A stretch of 64,000 nucleotides of DNA, from assembly GCA_041781135.1 (NCBI GenBank), contig JBHAZV010000027.1:62001-126000 (forward strand), read 5' to 3'. The stretch's first letter is position 1. Every line of letters starts with the position of its first letter. Source of the DNA: JAUMXJ01 sp041781135. Its GTDB lineage: Bacteria > Bacillota > Clostridia > Peptostreptococcales > Acidaminobacteraceae. The notes below the pieces were generated by a model. It was not told where the DNA came from and searched no databases. It was given only the letters and a program-made list of their open reading frames with translations. Of this stretch, positions 42,289-49,920 are shown in pieces. A program made the position numbers and the translations under genes.

Positions 42289-42843
42289 ATGAAATTCTTG
42301 GTATTATTAGCTGGCTGTGGTCTTGGTGACGGATCATGTGTTGAAGAAGTTATCTTGACATATATTGCGCTGGATAAGTATGAATGTGATTACACTCCTG
42401 TCGCAGAAGATATTTCTGTTCCATCTGTTGACCATTTTACGGAAAGCTTTGCAGAAAATCGGCGGGTTCTTCGTGAGGCAGCGCGTATTGGCAGAGGGCG
42501 TATCCAGGACATCCGCAACATTGACTTTGGGGAATACGATGCACTGATTATTCCCGGCGGCATTGGGTTACTGAATAATTACAAGGATTCAGCAACGGTA
42601 AAAGCTTGTGTCACACATTTTGCCGGCAGTGAAAAACCCATTGCCACCATGTGCGCGGGGATCGACTTTCTGCGCGGATTTCTGGGAAGTGACCTGTTGG
42701 CATGCGAAACACAGGAGCTGACCGCTGACCAATACTGCCACGATATAGTCAACAATGTTTATTATACGCCTGCCTTTAGAAAAACCGGGAGTTGCTATGA
42801 GGCGTTGTTTGGTATCGATGCAATGATTCACGCATTGGCATAG
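42289..42843 (+). CDS. elbB: ElbB-like DJ-1/PfpI superfamily glyoxalase-type protein
   Basis: A 184-residue DJ-1/PfpI-fold protein close to ElbB: LLAGCGLGDGSCVEEVILT near the start, VLREAARIGRG, DYDALIIPGGIG-like EYDALIIPGGIG, and the nucleophile elbow ATMCAGIDFL with the cysteine. ElbB-type proteins have been linked to glyoxalase activity and historically to isoprenoid synthesis. AGAGGAGAA precedes ATG 42289. Cargo gene of the element; it may protect against reactive carbonyls. Confidence 0.8.
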   Translation: MKFLVLLAGCGLGDGSCVEEVILTYIALDKYECDYTPVAEDISVPSVDHFTESFAENRRVLREAARIGRGRIQDIRNIDFGEYDALIIPGGIGLLNNYKDSATVKACVTHFAGSEKPIATMCAGIDFLRGFLGSDLLACETQELTADQYCHDIVNNVYYTPAFRKTGSCYEALFGIDAMIHALA

Positions 42844-42958
42844 TATCAAACGGCGCGGGGATTGTGTTACTATTAAAGCAAGACAAGAAAAGGGACGAGT
42901 TGATGATATGGAAACTGCCAAAAAGAGATAATTTAGAAAAATGAACAAGGAGGAATAT

Positions 42959-43453
42959 ATGTCAGACACAACGAGAGATGCTCTGAATAAGATGTATGCC
43001 TCCCTCGCTGCCAGGACCGACGAACTGACCGTTGAACTGAAAAAACAGTTTGTGAATCGAAACGTCTCAAAAGGATTCTTTAATGGACATTTTCACAAAG
43101 ATGACGCTGGAGAATATCGAGCGGACTACTATCCTATTCCCGTTATCAGCGTAATAGATCTTTGCGATATTGAGTTGGATTTTGACGAAACCTCTGTAAC
43201 CTCGAAACTCTCAAAAGAGCAGCTTTTGTCTTTGAATATAAATGACATGTGCGATTTCTACTATGAAGTATATGGCATAAGCGATTATCTATCGGATTAC
43301 GGAAACAGGAACGATGTTCAAGCAATGCGAAATGCCCTTTCTCTATGCCAAGAGAGAAGCGCATTCATTACATTCACGCTGCCTCACGAATTTAAAAAAG
43401 AGGCTTTGATTTCATTTATTCGCCTACTGGAAAACCAGCAGTTTTTCTACTGA
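42959..43453 (+). CDS. hypothetical protein
   Basis: A 164-residue soluble, acidic protein that I do not recognise. It has a helical N terminus (TRDALNKMYASLAARTDELT), a beta-rich middle (DYYPIPVISVIDLCDIELDFDE), and a helical C terminus. AAGGAGG lies 7 bases before ATG 42959, so I prefer it to an in-frame ATG at 42941. The good ribosome site and position among cargo genes argue that it is expressed. Confidence 0.6.
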   Translation: MSDTTRDALNKMYASLAARTDELTVELKKQFVNRNVSKGFFNGHFHKDDAGEYRADYYPIPVISVIDLCDIELDFDETSVTSKLSKEQLLSLNINDMCDFYYEVYGISDYLSDYGNRNDVQAMRNALSLCQERSAFITFTLPHEFKKEALISFIRLLENQQFFY

Positions 43454-43500
43454 TTGCATGGATTAACATAATGTCGGTTCACAGAGAGGAAGTTTTAGGA

Positions 43501-43625
43501 AATGGTCGAAGTTAAGTTTTATGACGACATTGATGACGGCTTACTACAGATCATCTTGTGAACAAGTGGACATATCCGTTGATCCAACCAAGGCTGATTG
43601 AGGAAGCCGGGCGGAGAGGATTTCT
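43501..43625 (+). pseudogene. probable remnant of a NUDIX hydrolase gene
   Basis: AGGAAG precedes ATG 43501, which opens a 19-codon frame (MVEVKFYDDIDDGLL) resembling the start of a Firmicutes NUDIX family, ending at TGA 43558-43560. About 5 bases on, another frame reads WTYPLIQPRLIEEAG, like the C-terminal tail of such proteins. The catalytic Nudix box is absent, so I infer an internal deletion. The identification rests on two short matches. Confidence 0.4.
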
Positions 43626-43681
43626 ATAATCCCCAACCAACCATGAAGAGTACCCGCCGGCATGCAGATCGAGAGGTGCGT

Positions 43682-44803
43682 ATGGGCGTAGATAATCCCC
43701 GTCAATTCTCATATTACCTGTTTGAGAATTTCGATGGCAAAATAGAATCGGGCAACCCTTGGAACCCTCGGAGCTTCATTACTCCTGCCATGGACCCGCT
43801 GATATCTGTGATTGCAGACGCGCCTCCGGGGTCAATTTCCCTTGCCGTAATGCATGAAAAATTCGGCATCTCGAAGGTGAACCAATTACTTTCTGGCGGT
43901 GTTTTGCGCCGGGAGGGTGACCGTCTGTTATTTGATACGCCGATTTTTCTCTCGGAAGATGTAGCGACGATCCAAACGCATTTTGCAAATGCGGCATCTG
44001 GCTTTGCAGCGAAATTTGCCACAAAAAAACAAGAATTATATTCCTTGGCCGCCACACTGGAAAACGGCTTTTCTGCGCCTGTCAACCTGTATCACATTCT
44101 CTGCGGGATGTGTCTGGACGGCCTGTTTCTGGACAAACTCGGCGAAACCGGCATTTTGGCGAACGGGCGGATGCATGCAACCGGCCTGGATTATCTGTCT
44201 GTGATCTACGAGAAATGCTCCGCGTTAGATTCTCTTTCCGATGGACTCCTTTGTTCTTATAACAGAATCACAGACGGTGTTTGTGCGCTCCAATCCTTTG
44301 GAGACAGCAATGGGAACCGCTTGGATTGCTACCGCTATTTCCGCCTACGGGAACGGGAAAAGTTGACAGACGTATATAAGCGGATTCACGCTGTTACCGC
44401 CGCGTTCACGGAAGCCAACCTGCTCAACGCGGTCAAGTGCCTTTTGGCCGGAACAACTGCGGATGCCCGGATTGCGACGTCGTTAGAGGCGTTTGGATAC
44501 CTGAAAGATGGGCAGATTTGTGTTCCGGCATATCGAGAAGAGCATCGGGAAACGATCCGGGAGATTGAAAATTTGCTGGAGGAGCTCTTGCTCCACCCCG
44601 TCGTGGAGGCGTTGTCAAATATCAAAACGCTTCCCATTACTGCAACGGCCCATGGCGTGCCAATGAAAGAGGTTGCCAATGAGTGCTGGCACATCCTGTT
44701 TGGCAGCATCAATGAGGCGCTTGTTCAAATGGGTCTTGTAGCCGCACCACCATACCGGGAGGGCGAAGGTCGATACTTGCAGAGTATTGAGTTTTATGGA
44801 TGA
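43682..44803 (+). CDS. hypothetical protein, possible winged-helix
   Basis: A 373-residue protein I do not recognise. The N-terminal 90 residues contain a helix-turn-helix-like stretch (SLAVMHEKFGISKVNQLLSGG, followed by LRREGDRLLFDT), suggesting a winged helix. The rest is mostly helical with no catalytic motif. GAGAGGTG precedes ATG 43682; an in-frame start at 43598 overlaps the NUDIX remnant. The last cargo gene before the transfer-origin-like region. A regulator is possible but unsupported. Confidence 0.6.
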   Translation: MGVDNPRQFSYYLFENFDGKIESGNPWNPRSFITPAMDPLISVIADAPPGSISLAVMHEKFGISKVNQLLSGGVLRREGDRLLFDTPIFLSEDVATIQTHFANAASGFAAKFATKKQELYSLAATLENGFSAPVNLYHILCGMCLDGLFLDKLGETGILANGRMHATGLDYLSVIYEKCSALDSLSDGLLCSYNRITDGVCALQSFGDSNGNRLDCYRYFRLREREKLTDVYKRIHAVTAAFTEANLLNAVKCLLAGTTADARIATSLEAFGYLKDGQICVPAYREEHRETIREIENLLEELLLHPVVEALSNIKTLPITATAHGVPMKEVANECWHILFGSINEALVQMGLVAAPPYREGEGRYLQSIEFYG

Positions 44804-44986
44804 TCTGATGTTCAGAAAGCACGTAAGAGACGGGAGAACGCGGTATACCTGCCGACGCTTTTGAAACCGAACAGGGTTTTTGTTCGCCTCTCCCGCTCAC
44901 AAAAACCTGTCCGCTTTCCTGTCGTTCAAAATGAGTGTGTTCAGTAAGGCGACACCCTCATTTTTCCCGCCAGCCGCGCCGTCAGG

Positions 44987-45004
44987 TATAACACACTACA
45001 CCTT
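44987..45004 (-). other. candidate MobV nick site (oriT core)
   Basis: On the minus strand, TAGTGTGTTA occurs at 44989-44998, identical to the nick-site sequence described for the pMV158 MobM relaxase (cut after TAGTGTG). It sits in an imperfect inverted repeat (GGTGTA and TATACC arms). The element encodes a MobV relaxase, which makes this the best transfer-origin candidate in the window. Confidence 0.6.
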
Positions 45005-45132
45005 TGTTCCAAAGGTTGTGTGCCAAAGGGGGAGGCATCCCCCTTTGGAAACCCTGCCGGCTTTGTCGGAAATGGGTACCCACACAGGCGTTTTGTGTGG
45101 CTACATTTCCTCCAAATCCGCAAAACAAAAAC

Positions 45133-45169
45133 GGCGTGTGCTGTCACCCCATGACAGCCACGTCTTTTT
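45133..45169 (+). terminator. terminator-like hairpin upstream of the recombinase module
   Basis: GCTGTCA and TGACAGC form the upper stem, extended by CGTG/CACG with one bulged base, followed by TCTTTTTG. It separates the transfer-origin region from the regulator/recombinase module. Confidence 0.6.
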
Positions 45170-45230
45170 GTTTTGTTCTCCGTCTGCCCCTCGCAGCCGG
45201 AGGGAATTGCCGCCGTGCCGCGTCAATTCC

Positions 45231-45260
45231 AAGCAAAAATATTTGAAGATATTTTTGCTT
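45231..45260. repeat. inverted repeat upstream of the Xre promoter
   Basis: Perfect 12-bp arms AAGCAAAAATAT (45231-45242) and ATATTTTTGCTT (45249-45260) with a six-base centre, ending 6 bases before the -35 box of the Xre gene. A candidate operator or a terminator for anything entering from the left. Confidence 0.6.
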
Positions 45261-45266
45261 TCCGGG

Positions 45267-45295
45267 TTGTCTTATCCCGTAATTTGAGTTATAAT
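45267..45295 (+). promoter_or_regulatory. sigma-A promoter of the Xre-recombinase operon
   Basis: -35 TTGTCT (45267-45272), 17-base spacer, -10 TATAAT (45290-45295), 30 bases before ATG 45325. Confidence 0.75.
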
Positions 45296-45324
45296 GAAGT
45301 CAACCCGAATGGGAGGTCGATACG

Positions 45325-45678
45325 ATGAAAGAAGTGGGTAAACGATTGAAGGAGCTACGGGAGAGCATCGGCCTGTCCCAGGCGAAGCTGGCTGAGGCCA
45401 TCGGCTCTACACAGTCCAGCATCAACCGCTATGAGAACGGACAATCCGGCGTGCCGATCCCGTTGCTTCGCCGCTATGCGGACTACTTTGACGTGTCGCT
45501 GGATTACATCTTTGCCCGGACGGATCAACCGCAGGGGACGACCTACGAGTTCAAGCCCAAGTACACACCGGAGAAAGAGGAAATGCGCCGTTTCATTGAG
45601 ATGTGCTTTGATCCCCAATCTCCTATGAACGGAAAGCTGAAAGAAACATTATTGAGAATGATGGAGGGTGAGGAATAA
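45325..45678 (+). CDS. Xre-family repressor-like regulator
   Basis: A 117-residue protein with a full Xre helix-turn-helix (residues 5-62: RLKELRESIGLSQAKLAEAI, SSINRYENGQSGVPI) and a short C-terminal helical tail. GGGAGG precedes ATG 45325. It lies 23 bases upstream of the serine recombinase, so it probably regulates integration and excision through its own promoter, perhaps via the adjacent inverted repeat. Confidence 0.88.
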   Translation: MKEVGKRLKELRESIGLSQAKLAEAIGSTQSSINRYENGQSGVPIPLLRRYADYFDVSLDYIFARTDQPQGTTYEFKPKYTPEKEEMRRFIEMCFDPQSPMNGKLKETLLRMMEGEE

Positions 45679-45701
45679 TCGCCGCGAAAGGAGGCGAGAG
45701 A

Positions 45702-47222
45702 ATGAAAGCTGTGATTTACGCCCGCTATTCCTCCGATAGCCAGCGGGAGGAAAGCATAGAGGGCCAGCTCAGAGAGTGTACCGCCTTTGCCGAGAAGAAC
45801 GGCATCACGGTGTTGCGCCATTACATTGACCGGGCCTTTTCCGCCAAGACAGACAACCGCCCGGAGTTCCAGAACATGATTAAGGACAGCGGCAGAAAGC
45901 TGTTCGATATGATTATCGTCTGGAAGCTCGACCGCTTCGCCTGGAACCGTTACGACAGCGCCCGGTATAAAGCTGCGCTGAAAAAGAACGGCGTCAAGGT
46001 GGTGTCCGCTACCGAGGTGATCTCCGAGGGCGCGGAGGGTATCATTCTGGAATCCGTTTTGGAGGGCTATGCCGAATACTATTCCGCCGATCTCTCTGAA
46101 AAAGTCATCCGAGGTATGACGGACAATGCGCTGAAATGTAAATACAACGGCGGGACGCGGCCCATTGGGTATATCATTGACGACGAGCAGTATTTCCAAA
46201 TTGACCCTCTGACCGCGCCCTTTGTGCTGGATGCGTTCAAGCGATACGACGAAGGCGCGACCATGACGCAAATCCGCGACTGGCTCAACGAACAGGGCAT
46301 GAGGAATACGCGGGGACAGCGCATGACCTACAACAGCGTCCAGCACCTTTTGAAGAACCGCCGCTATATGGGCGAATATGCCTATCGGGATATAGTCGTG
46401 CCGGGCGGTATCCCCGCCATTGTTCCCAAAGACCTGTTTGAGCGCGTGCAGGAAAAGCTGGCGAAGAACAAAAAGGCCCCGGCCCGCCATAAGGCCGAGG
46501 ACGACTATCTGCTGACGACCAAGCTGTTTTGCGGATACTGCGGGGCCTATCTTTGCGGCGAGAGCGGCACCAGTCATACCGGGAATGTTCACCGCTACTA
46601 CAAATGCGCGTCCGTCAAGAAGAAGCGGGCAGAGTGCCGCAAACGGCCTGTCAAAAAAGAATGGATCGAGGATTTGGTTGTCAGCGAAACTATGAAGATG
46701 GTAATGGACGATACTGCCATAGAAGCCATTGTTTCCATGCTCATGGACTTGCAGGACAGGGAGAATGTCAACCTTCCGCTGTACGAGCAGCAGTTGCGAG
46801 AAACCAACACAGCCATTCAAAACCTCCTGAACGCCATACAACAAGGAATCCTCACCAAATCCACGAAGGAACGGCTGGAGGAACTGGAGGCCAGAAAGGA
46901 AGAATTGGAAACCCGCATTGCCTGTGAACGACTGGCAAAACCCAAAGTCAGCGCCGAGTTTATGACCTTCTGGCTGCACCGCTTCCGTAAGCTGGACGTG
47001 CGGCAGAAATCCCACCGCAAGATGCTGATTGACACCTTCGTCAACGCCATCTTCCTCTACGACGATAAAATGGTGATTACCTTCAACTACAAGGACGGGA
47101 CAAGCACCATTATGTTTGATGATCTCAACGCCGCGCTTGCAGAACAAAATACGGGTTCGGATTTGGATTGCTCCGGTGCACCATTAAACAGAAATATCCT
47201 AAATGGATATTTCTATGTTTAA
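45702..47222 (+). CDS. large serine recombinase (site-specific integrase)
   Basis: A 506-residue recombinase. The N-terminal resolvase-type catalytic domain has YARYSSDSQ with nucleophile Ser10 and Arg8, and DRFAWNRYD with catalytic arginine. A recombinase domain follows (GTRPIGYIID, LKNRRYMGEYAY), then a zinc ribbon (C277-x2-C280, later two more cysteines) and a coiled-coil region (about 360-425). It catalyses integration and excision between att sites; excision usually needs a small directionality factor, which I do not identify. It lies at the right end of the element, as expected next to the attachment site. Confidence 0.93.
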   Translation: MKAVIYARYSSDSQREESIEGQLRECTAFAEKNGITVLRHYIDRAFSAKTDNRPEFQNMIKDSGRKLFDMIIVWKLDRFAWNRYDSARYKAALKKNGVKVVSATEVISEGAEGIILESVLEGYAEYYSADLSEKVIRGMTDNALKCKYNGGTRPIGYIIDDEQYFQIDPLTAPFVLDAFKRYDEGATMTQIRDWLNEQGMRNTRGQRMTYNSVQHLLKNRRYMGEYAYRDIVVPGGIPAIVPKDLFERVQEKLAKNKKAPARHKAEDDYLLTTKLFCGYCGAYLCGESGTSHTGNVHRYYKCASVKKKRAECRKRPVKKEWIEDLVVSETMKMVMDDTAIEAIVSMLMDLQDRENVNLPLYEQQLRETNTAIQNLLNAIQQGILTKSTKERLEELEARKEELETRIACERLAKPKVSAEFMTFWLHRFRKLDVRQKSHRKMLIDTFVNAIFLYDDKMVITFNYKDGTSTIMFDDLNAALAEQNTGSDLDCSGAPLNRNILNGYFYV

Positions 47223-47369
47223 TTTAGGGGCAGGAAAGGGACTTTAACGGCAAGCACGACAATTCAGTGAGAGCGAAGCGAACAACTGAATGTCAGTGCG
47301 AGACTGGTGTGATTCAGTATAATGCCAAGTTGCGGAATGATCGGTAAGGGATAATACAGGGAGGTGAAA
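47223..47369 (+). other. right junction region of the mobile element
   Basis: 147 non-coding bases between recombinase and ABC exporter. It contains an inverted repeat (ATTCAGT and ACTGAAT arms around about 47262-47292), and TATAAT at about 47319 that may serve the ABC gene. One attachment half-site should lie here. Comparison by eye with 34167-34376 found no shared repeat longer than about six bases (CAAGCA). Confidence 0.4.
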
Positions 47370-48986
47370 GTGAAAATTATAACGTATATTTTTAAATTGA
47401 TTAAGACCGAGTGGCGACTTCAGCTGTTGGGATTTATCTTCGGTGTTCTTACAACTTTTGCATCCATCTGCGCAGGGTATACACTCAAGATACTGATAGA
47501 TGATGTGCTTTTAGCCGGAAATGTTTCCATGCTTTGGAATATTCAGTTTATATTTTTGGGCGTAGTGTTCTTGCAATTAGTTTTTACCGTGCTTAGGACA
47601 AAGTTTTTTTACAAGGCATCTAACCTTATAGTCGGAAAACTTAGGAGAAATTACACGAATAAACTGCTCCATTTGAGTTTCGACCACAAAATCAGGCAGA
47701 GCAGCGGTGATGTCATATCCTCATACAACTATGATGTCAGTGGGATAGAAAGCGTTATCTCTGAGGGCATACCAGAGTTTATTGGTTCGATTGTGTCGAT
47801 AGTCATAACTTTTTCGGTGATGTGCGCGATCAATCTTAGGCTCGCATTGCTGACGGTGATTGTTTATCCGCTTTTGATACTCATTTTCAGAGGTATTCAA
47901 AAAAAGCTTGAAAAATATTCCGACAAGCTTCAGTCAAGCAGATCGAGTATGAACAAAATACTCGGAGAGTTCGTTTTCGGACTTGCAACATTTAGAATAT
48001 TCGGCGCTCAGCCTGCTCTTGATAGGATTAGAGCACAGACAAGCGAAATGCAAAACAATTATTATGGTTTGCGTTTTATGGGGCTTCTTCTAAATCTCTC
48101 CAGCTGGATGATGGTAATGGTGCCTTTTCAAGCGATTATGTATGGGGTTGCAGGGAGCTGGTATTTTGCCGATGGGAGTCCGTCCATAGGCGTCATGCTT
48201 GTGTTTGCAAATTATACTAATTCTTTGATAGGTCCCGTTCTCACAATTATAAACATCGCTGCATCTATGACCAATGCTTCTGTCTGCCACAAGCGACTCG
48301 AAGAATTTATGAATTTGCCCGAGGAGAGGAGCGGCGAAAAATCTCTGGATGAAATCCTCGGCGTAGGTTCAGAGCGGCTCAGTATTTCGGTAGAAAACCT
48401 AAATTTTTCCTATGAAGGTCAGAATAAAGTTATAGAAAATATCTCCTTTAGCGCGAAAAAAGGGGATTTGATCAGTTTATATGGCGCAAGCGGCAAAGGA
48501 AAATCAACCCTTCTTAAAATTCTTTGCGGTTTTCTGGAATATAGCAGCGGCAGCGTAAAAATTGCAGGTATCGAGGTCGCTGAGCTTAGTCTTGATTCTC
48601 TGTGGTCGAATGTTGCATATGTGTTTCAGGATACATTTGTGATAGATGCACCTATACATTCCAATATTACGCTTATGGATGACAGTATTTCGGATTCAAA
48701 GGTAAAAGAAGCTATTAAGATGGTAAATCTTGAGTCAATAGATTCCGAAGAAAACGACTCGTGTCTGACGCTTTCCGGTGGAGAAAGAAGAAGGCTCGGC
48801 TTAGCAAGAGCGCTGACAAGAGAGCCGAAAATCCTTTTACTTGACGAGCCGACCTCCGAGCTTGACCGTGCCAATGCTGAGTCCATCCGAGAACTCATAT
48901 CTAAGCTCGCAAAAGACTATATAGTAGTTGTTGCAACACATGACAGCGAATTTAGAGATATATCGACCAAGGTGATCACTCTTTAA
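47370..48986 (+). CDS. ABC transporter half-exporter (membrane domain fused to ATPase)
   Basis: A 538-residue exporter half: six transmembrane helices (about 12-300), then an ATPase with Walker A GASGKGKSTLLK, signature LSGGERRRLGLARAL and Walker B ILLLDEPTSELD. GGGAGG five bases before GTG 47370 decides the start (GTG 47364 is within the ribosome site). Base composition resembles the chromosomal genes, not the element. It could form a heterodimer with the half-exporter at 32184, which would have been adjacent before insertion. The substrate is unknown. Confidence 0.9.
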   Translation: MKIITYIFKLIKTEWRLQLLGFIFGVLTTFASICAGYTLKILIDDVLLAGNVSMLWNIQFIFLGVVFLQLVFTVLRTKFFYKASNLIVGKLRRNYTNKLLHLSFDHKIRQSSGDVISSYNYDVSGIESVISEGIPEFIGSIVSIVITFSVMCAINLRLALLTVIVYPLLILIFRGIQKKLEKYSDKLQSSRSSMNKILGEFVFGLATFRIFGAQPALDRIRAQTSEMQNNYYGLRFMGLLLNLSSWMMVMVPFQAIMYGVAGSWYFADGSPSIGVMLVFANYTNSLIGPVLTIINIAASMTNASVCHKRLEEFMNLPEERSGEKSLDEILGVGSERLSISVENLNFSYEGQNKVIENISFSAKKGDLISLYGASGKGKSTLLKILCGFLEYSSGSVKIAGIEVAELSLDSLWSNVAYVFQDTFVIDAPIHSNITLMDDSISDSKVKEAIKMVNLESIDSEENDSCLTLSGGERRRLGLARALTREPKILLLDEPTSELDRANAESIRELISKLAKDYIVVVATHDSEFRDISTKVITL

Positions 48987-49008
48987 TATAATAATTTCAG
49001 GCGCGGTA

Positions 49009-49037
49009 TTGACAAAAAAGCGCCGATATAGTAACAT
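49009..49037 (+). promoter_or_regulatory. sigma-A promoter of rpsB-tsf
   Basis: -35 TTGACA (49009-49014), 17-base spacer, -10 TAACAT (49032-49037), leaving a leader of about 80 bases before rpsB. Confidence 0.7.
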
Positions 49038-49043
49038 GTTCCG

Positions 49044-49122
49044 TGCGCAAAAACAGCGCAAGACTATCACCTGCAGGCTTCTGTTGAGAGTATTCTGCAG
49101 GGATGTTAAAACAGGAGGAAAA
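49044..49122 (+). promoter_or_regulatory. structured rpsB leader
   Basis: The leader contains CCTGCAG (49070-49076) and CTGCAGG (49095-49101), which can pair around an 18-base loop, plus a GCGC-containing upstream dyad. Ribosomal protein operons are often autoregulated through such leaders. S2 binding here is an inference. Confidence 0.4.
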
Positions 49123-49911
49123 ATGTCAGTAATTTCAATGAAAGAATTACTTGAGGCAGGCGTTCACTTCGGTCATCAGACAAGAAGGTGGAACCCAAAG
49201 ATGGCAGAGTACATCTTTACAGAGAGAAACGGCATCTACATCGTAGATCTGCAGAAAACTCTCGGCAAGGTCGAGGAAGCGTACGAGTTTGTGCGAAGTA
49301 TAGCTGACGAAGGCGGCGACGTGCTGTTTGTAGGCACAAAAAAGCAGGCTCAGGAAGCTATAGAATCCGAGGCAAAGCGCTGTGGGATGTTCTATGTCAG
49401 TCAGAGATGGCTTGGCGGTACGCTTACTAACTTCAAGACAATCAAGAAGAGGATTGCAAGGCTTTTTGATCTCGAAAGAATGGAGCTTGACGGCACATTC
49501 GAAGTGCTTGGCAAAAAAGAAGTTCTTAAACTCCGAGCTGAAAAAGAAAAACTCGAAAAATTTATCGGCGGCATCAAAGATATGAATTCTCTTCCGGCGG
49601 CTTTGTTTGTAGTGGATCCTAAAAAGGAAAAAATCGCCGTAAGAGAGGCGAGAAACCTCGGAATTCCTATTGTTGCGATAGTGGATACTAACTGCGATCC
49701 GGACGAAGTCGATTATGTAATTCCGGGCAACGACGATGCTATTCGCGCGGTAAAACTGATAGCCGGCAAGATGGCGGATGCTATTATAGAATCTCATCAG
49801 GGCGAGCAGAATTACGCTGCGGAAGATCGTTCGGAAGATAAAGATGATGAAGAATACAATATCGACGATTATCTCGATACAAACGAAGTAAAAGAAGAAG
49901 ACGAAGAATAG
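49123..49911 (+). CDS. rpsB: 30S ribosomal protein S2
   Basis: A 262-residue S2 with the family start SVISMKELLEAGVHFGHQTRRWNPKM (read in two pieces), GTKKQAQEAIESEA, RWLGGTLTNFKTI and IPIVAIVDTNCDPD. An acidic tail rich in Asp and Glu (about 235-262) is longer than usual. AGGAGG precedes ATG 49123. Upstream in-frame codons from 49009 lie across the promoter and are not coding. It is cotranscribed with tsf, 9 bases downstream. Confidence 0.96.
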   Translation: MSVISMKELLEAGVHFGHQTRRWNPKMAEYIFTERNGIYIVDLQKTLGKVEEAYEFVRSIADEGGDVLFVGTKKQAQEAIESEAKRCGMFYVSQRWLGGTLTNFKTIKKRIARLFDLERMELDGTFEVLGKKEVLKLRAEKEKLEKFIGGIKDMNSLPAALFVVDPKKEKIAVREARNLGIPIVAIVDTNCDPDEVDYVIPGNDDAIRAVKLIAGKMADAIIESHQGEQNYAAEDRSEDKDDEEYNIDDYLDTNEVKEEDEE

Positions 49912-49920
49912 AGGTAGAAT

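Larger units (their letters stand above)
44804..45230. other. non-coding transfer-origin-like region of the element
   Basis: About 430 bases without a convincing gene. It holds several hairpins and the MobV-like nick sequence. CCAAAGGGGGA (45023-45033) pairs with TCCCCCTTTGG (45038-45048); CCACACA and TGTGTGG arms flank a short loop at about 45081-45100; a terminator-like hairpin lies at 45133-45169. Dense dyad symmetry next to a relaxase-type nick motif is what an oriT looks like. Confidence 0.6.
34220..47360. mobile_element. integrative mobilizable element (serine recombinase, MobV relaxase)
   Basis: About 13 kb between tRNA-Leu and an ABC exporter gene interrupts otherwise chromosomal genes. 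It holds a large serine recombinase with its Xre regulator at the right end, a MobV relaxase and Cys-rich VLP protein, a candidate MobV nick site, and cargo of mixed composition. The relaxase region is visibly GC-rich while the left-end operon is AT-rich. The pairing of a large serine recombinase with a MobV relaxase recalls Tn4451-type elements. I could not find the direct repeats that mark the attachment core, so both boundaries are approximate. The left end could be anywhere from 34220 to about 37400. Confidence 0.7.

Noticed and set aside
44880..45287. A plus-strand open frame of 135 codons in the non-coding region
   Set aside because: It has no ribosome site, its composition is dominated by hairpin sequences, and it runs through the terminator and dyads of the transfer-origin-like region.
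45543..47147. A 534-codon minus-strand open frame opposite the serine recombinase
   Set aside because: It is the antisense of a GC-biased real gene, has no ribosome site or family match, and covers the well-supported recombinase and Xre genes.
34260..47260. Shared CAAGCA at about 34278 and 47252 as an att core
   Set aside because: Six bases are expected by chance over these lengths, and the flanks do not match.
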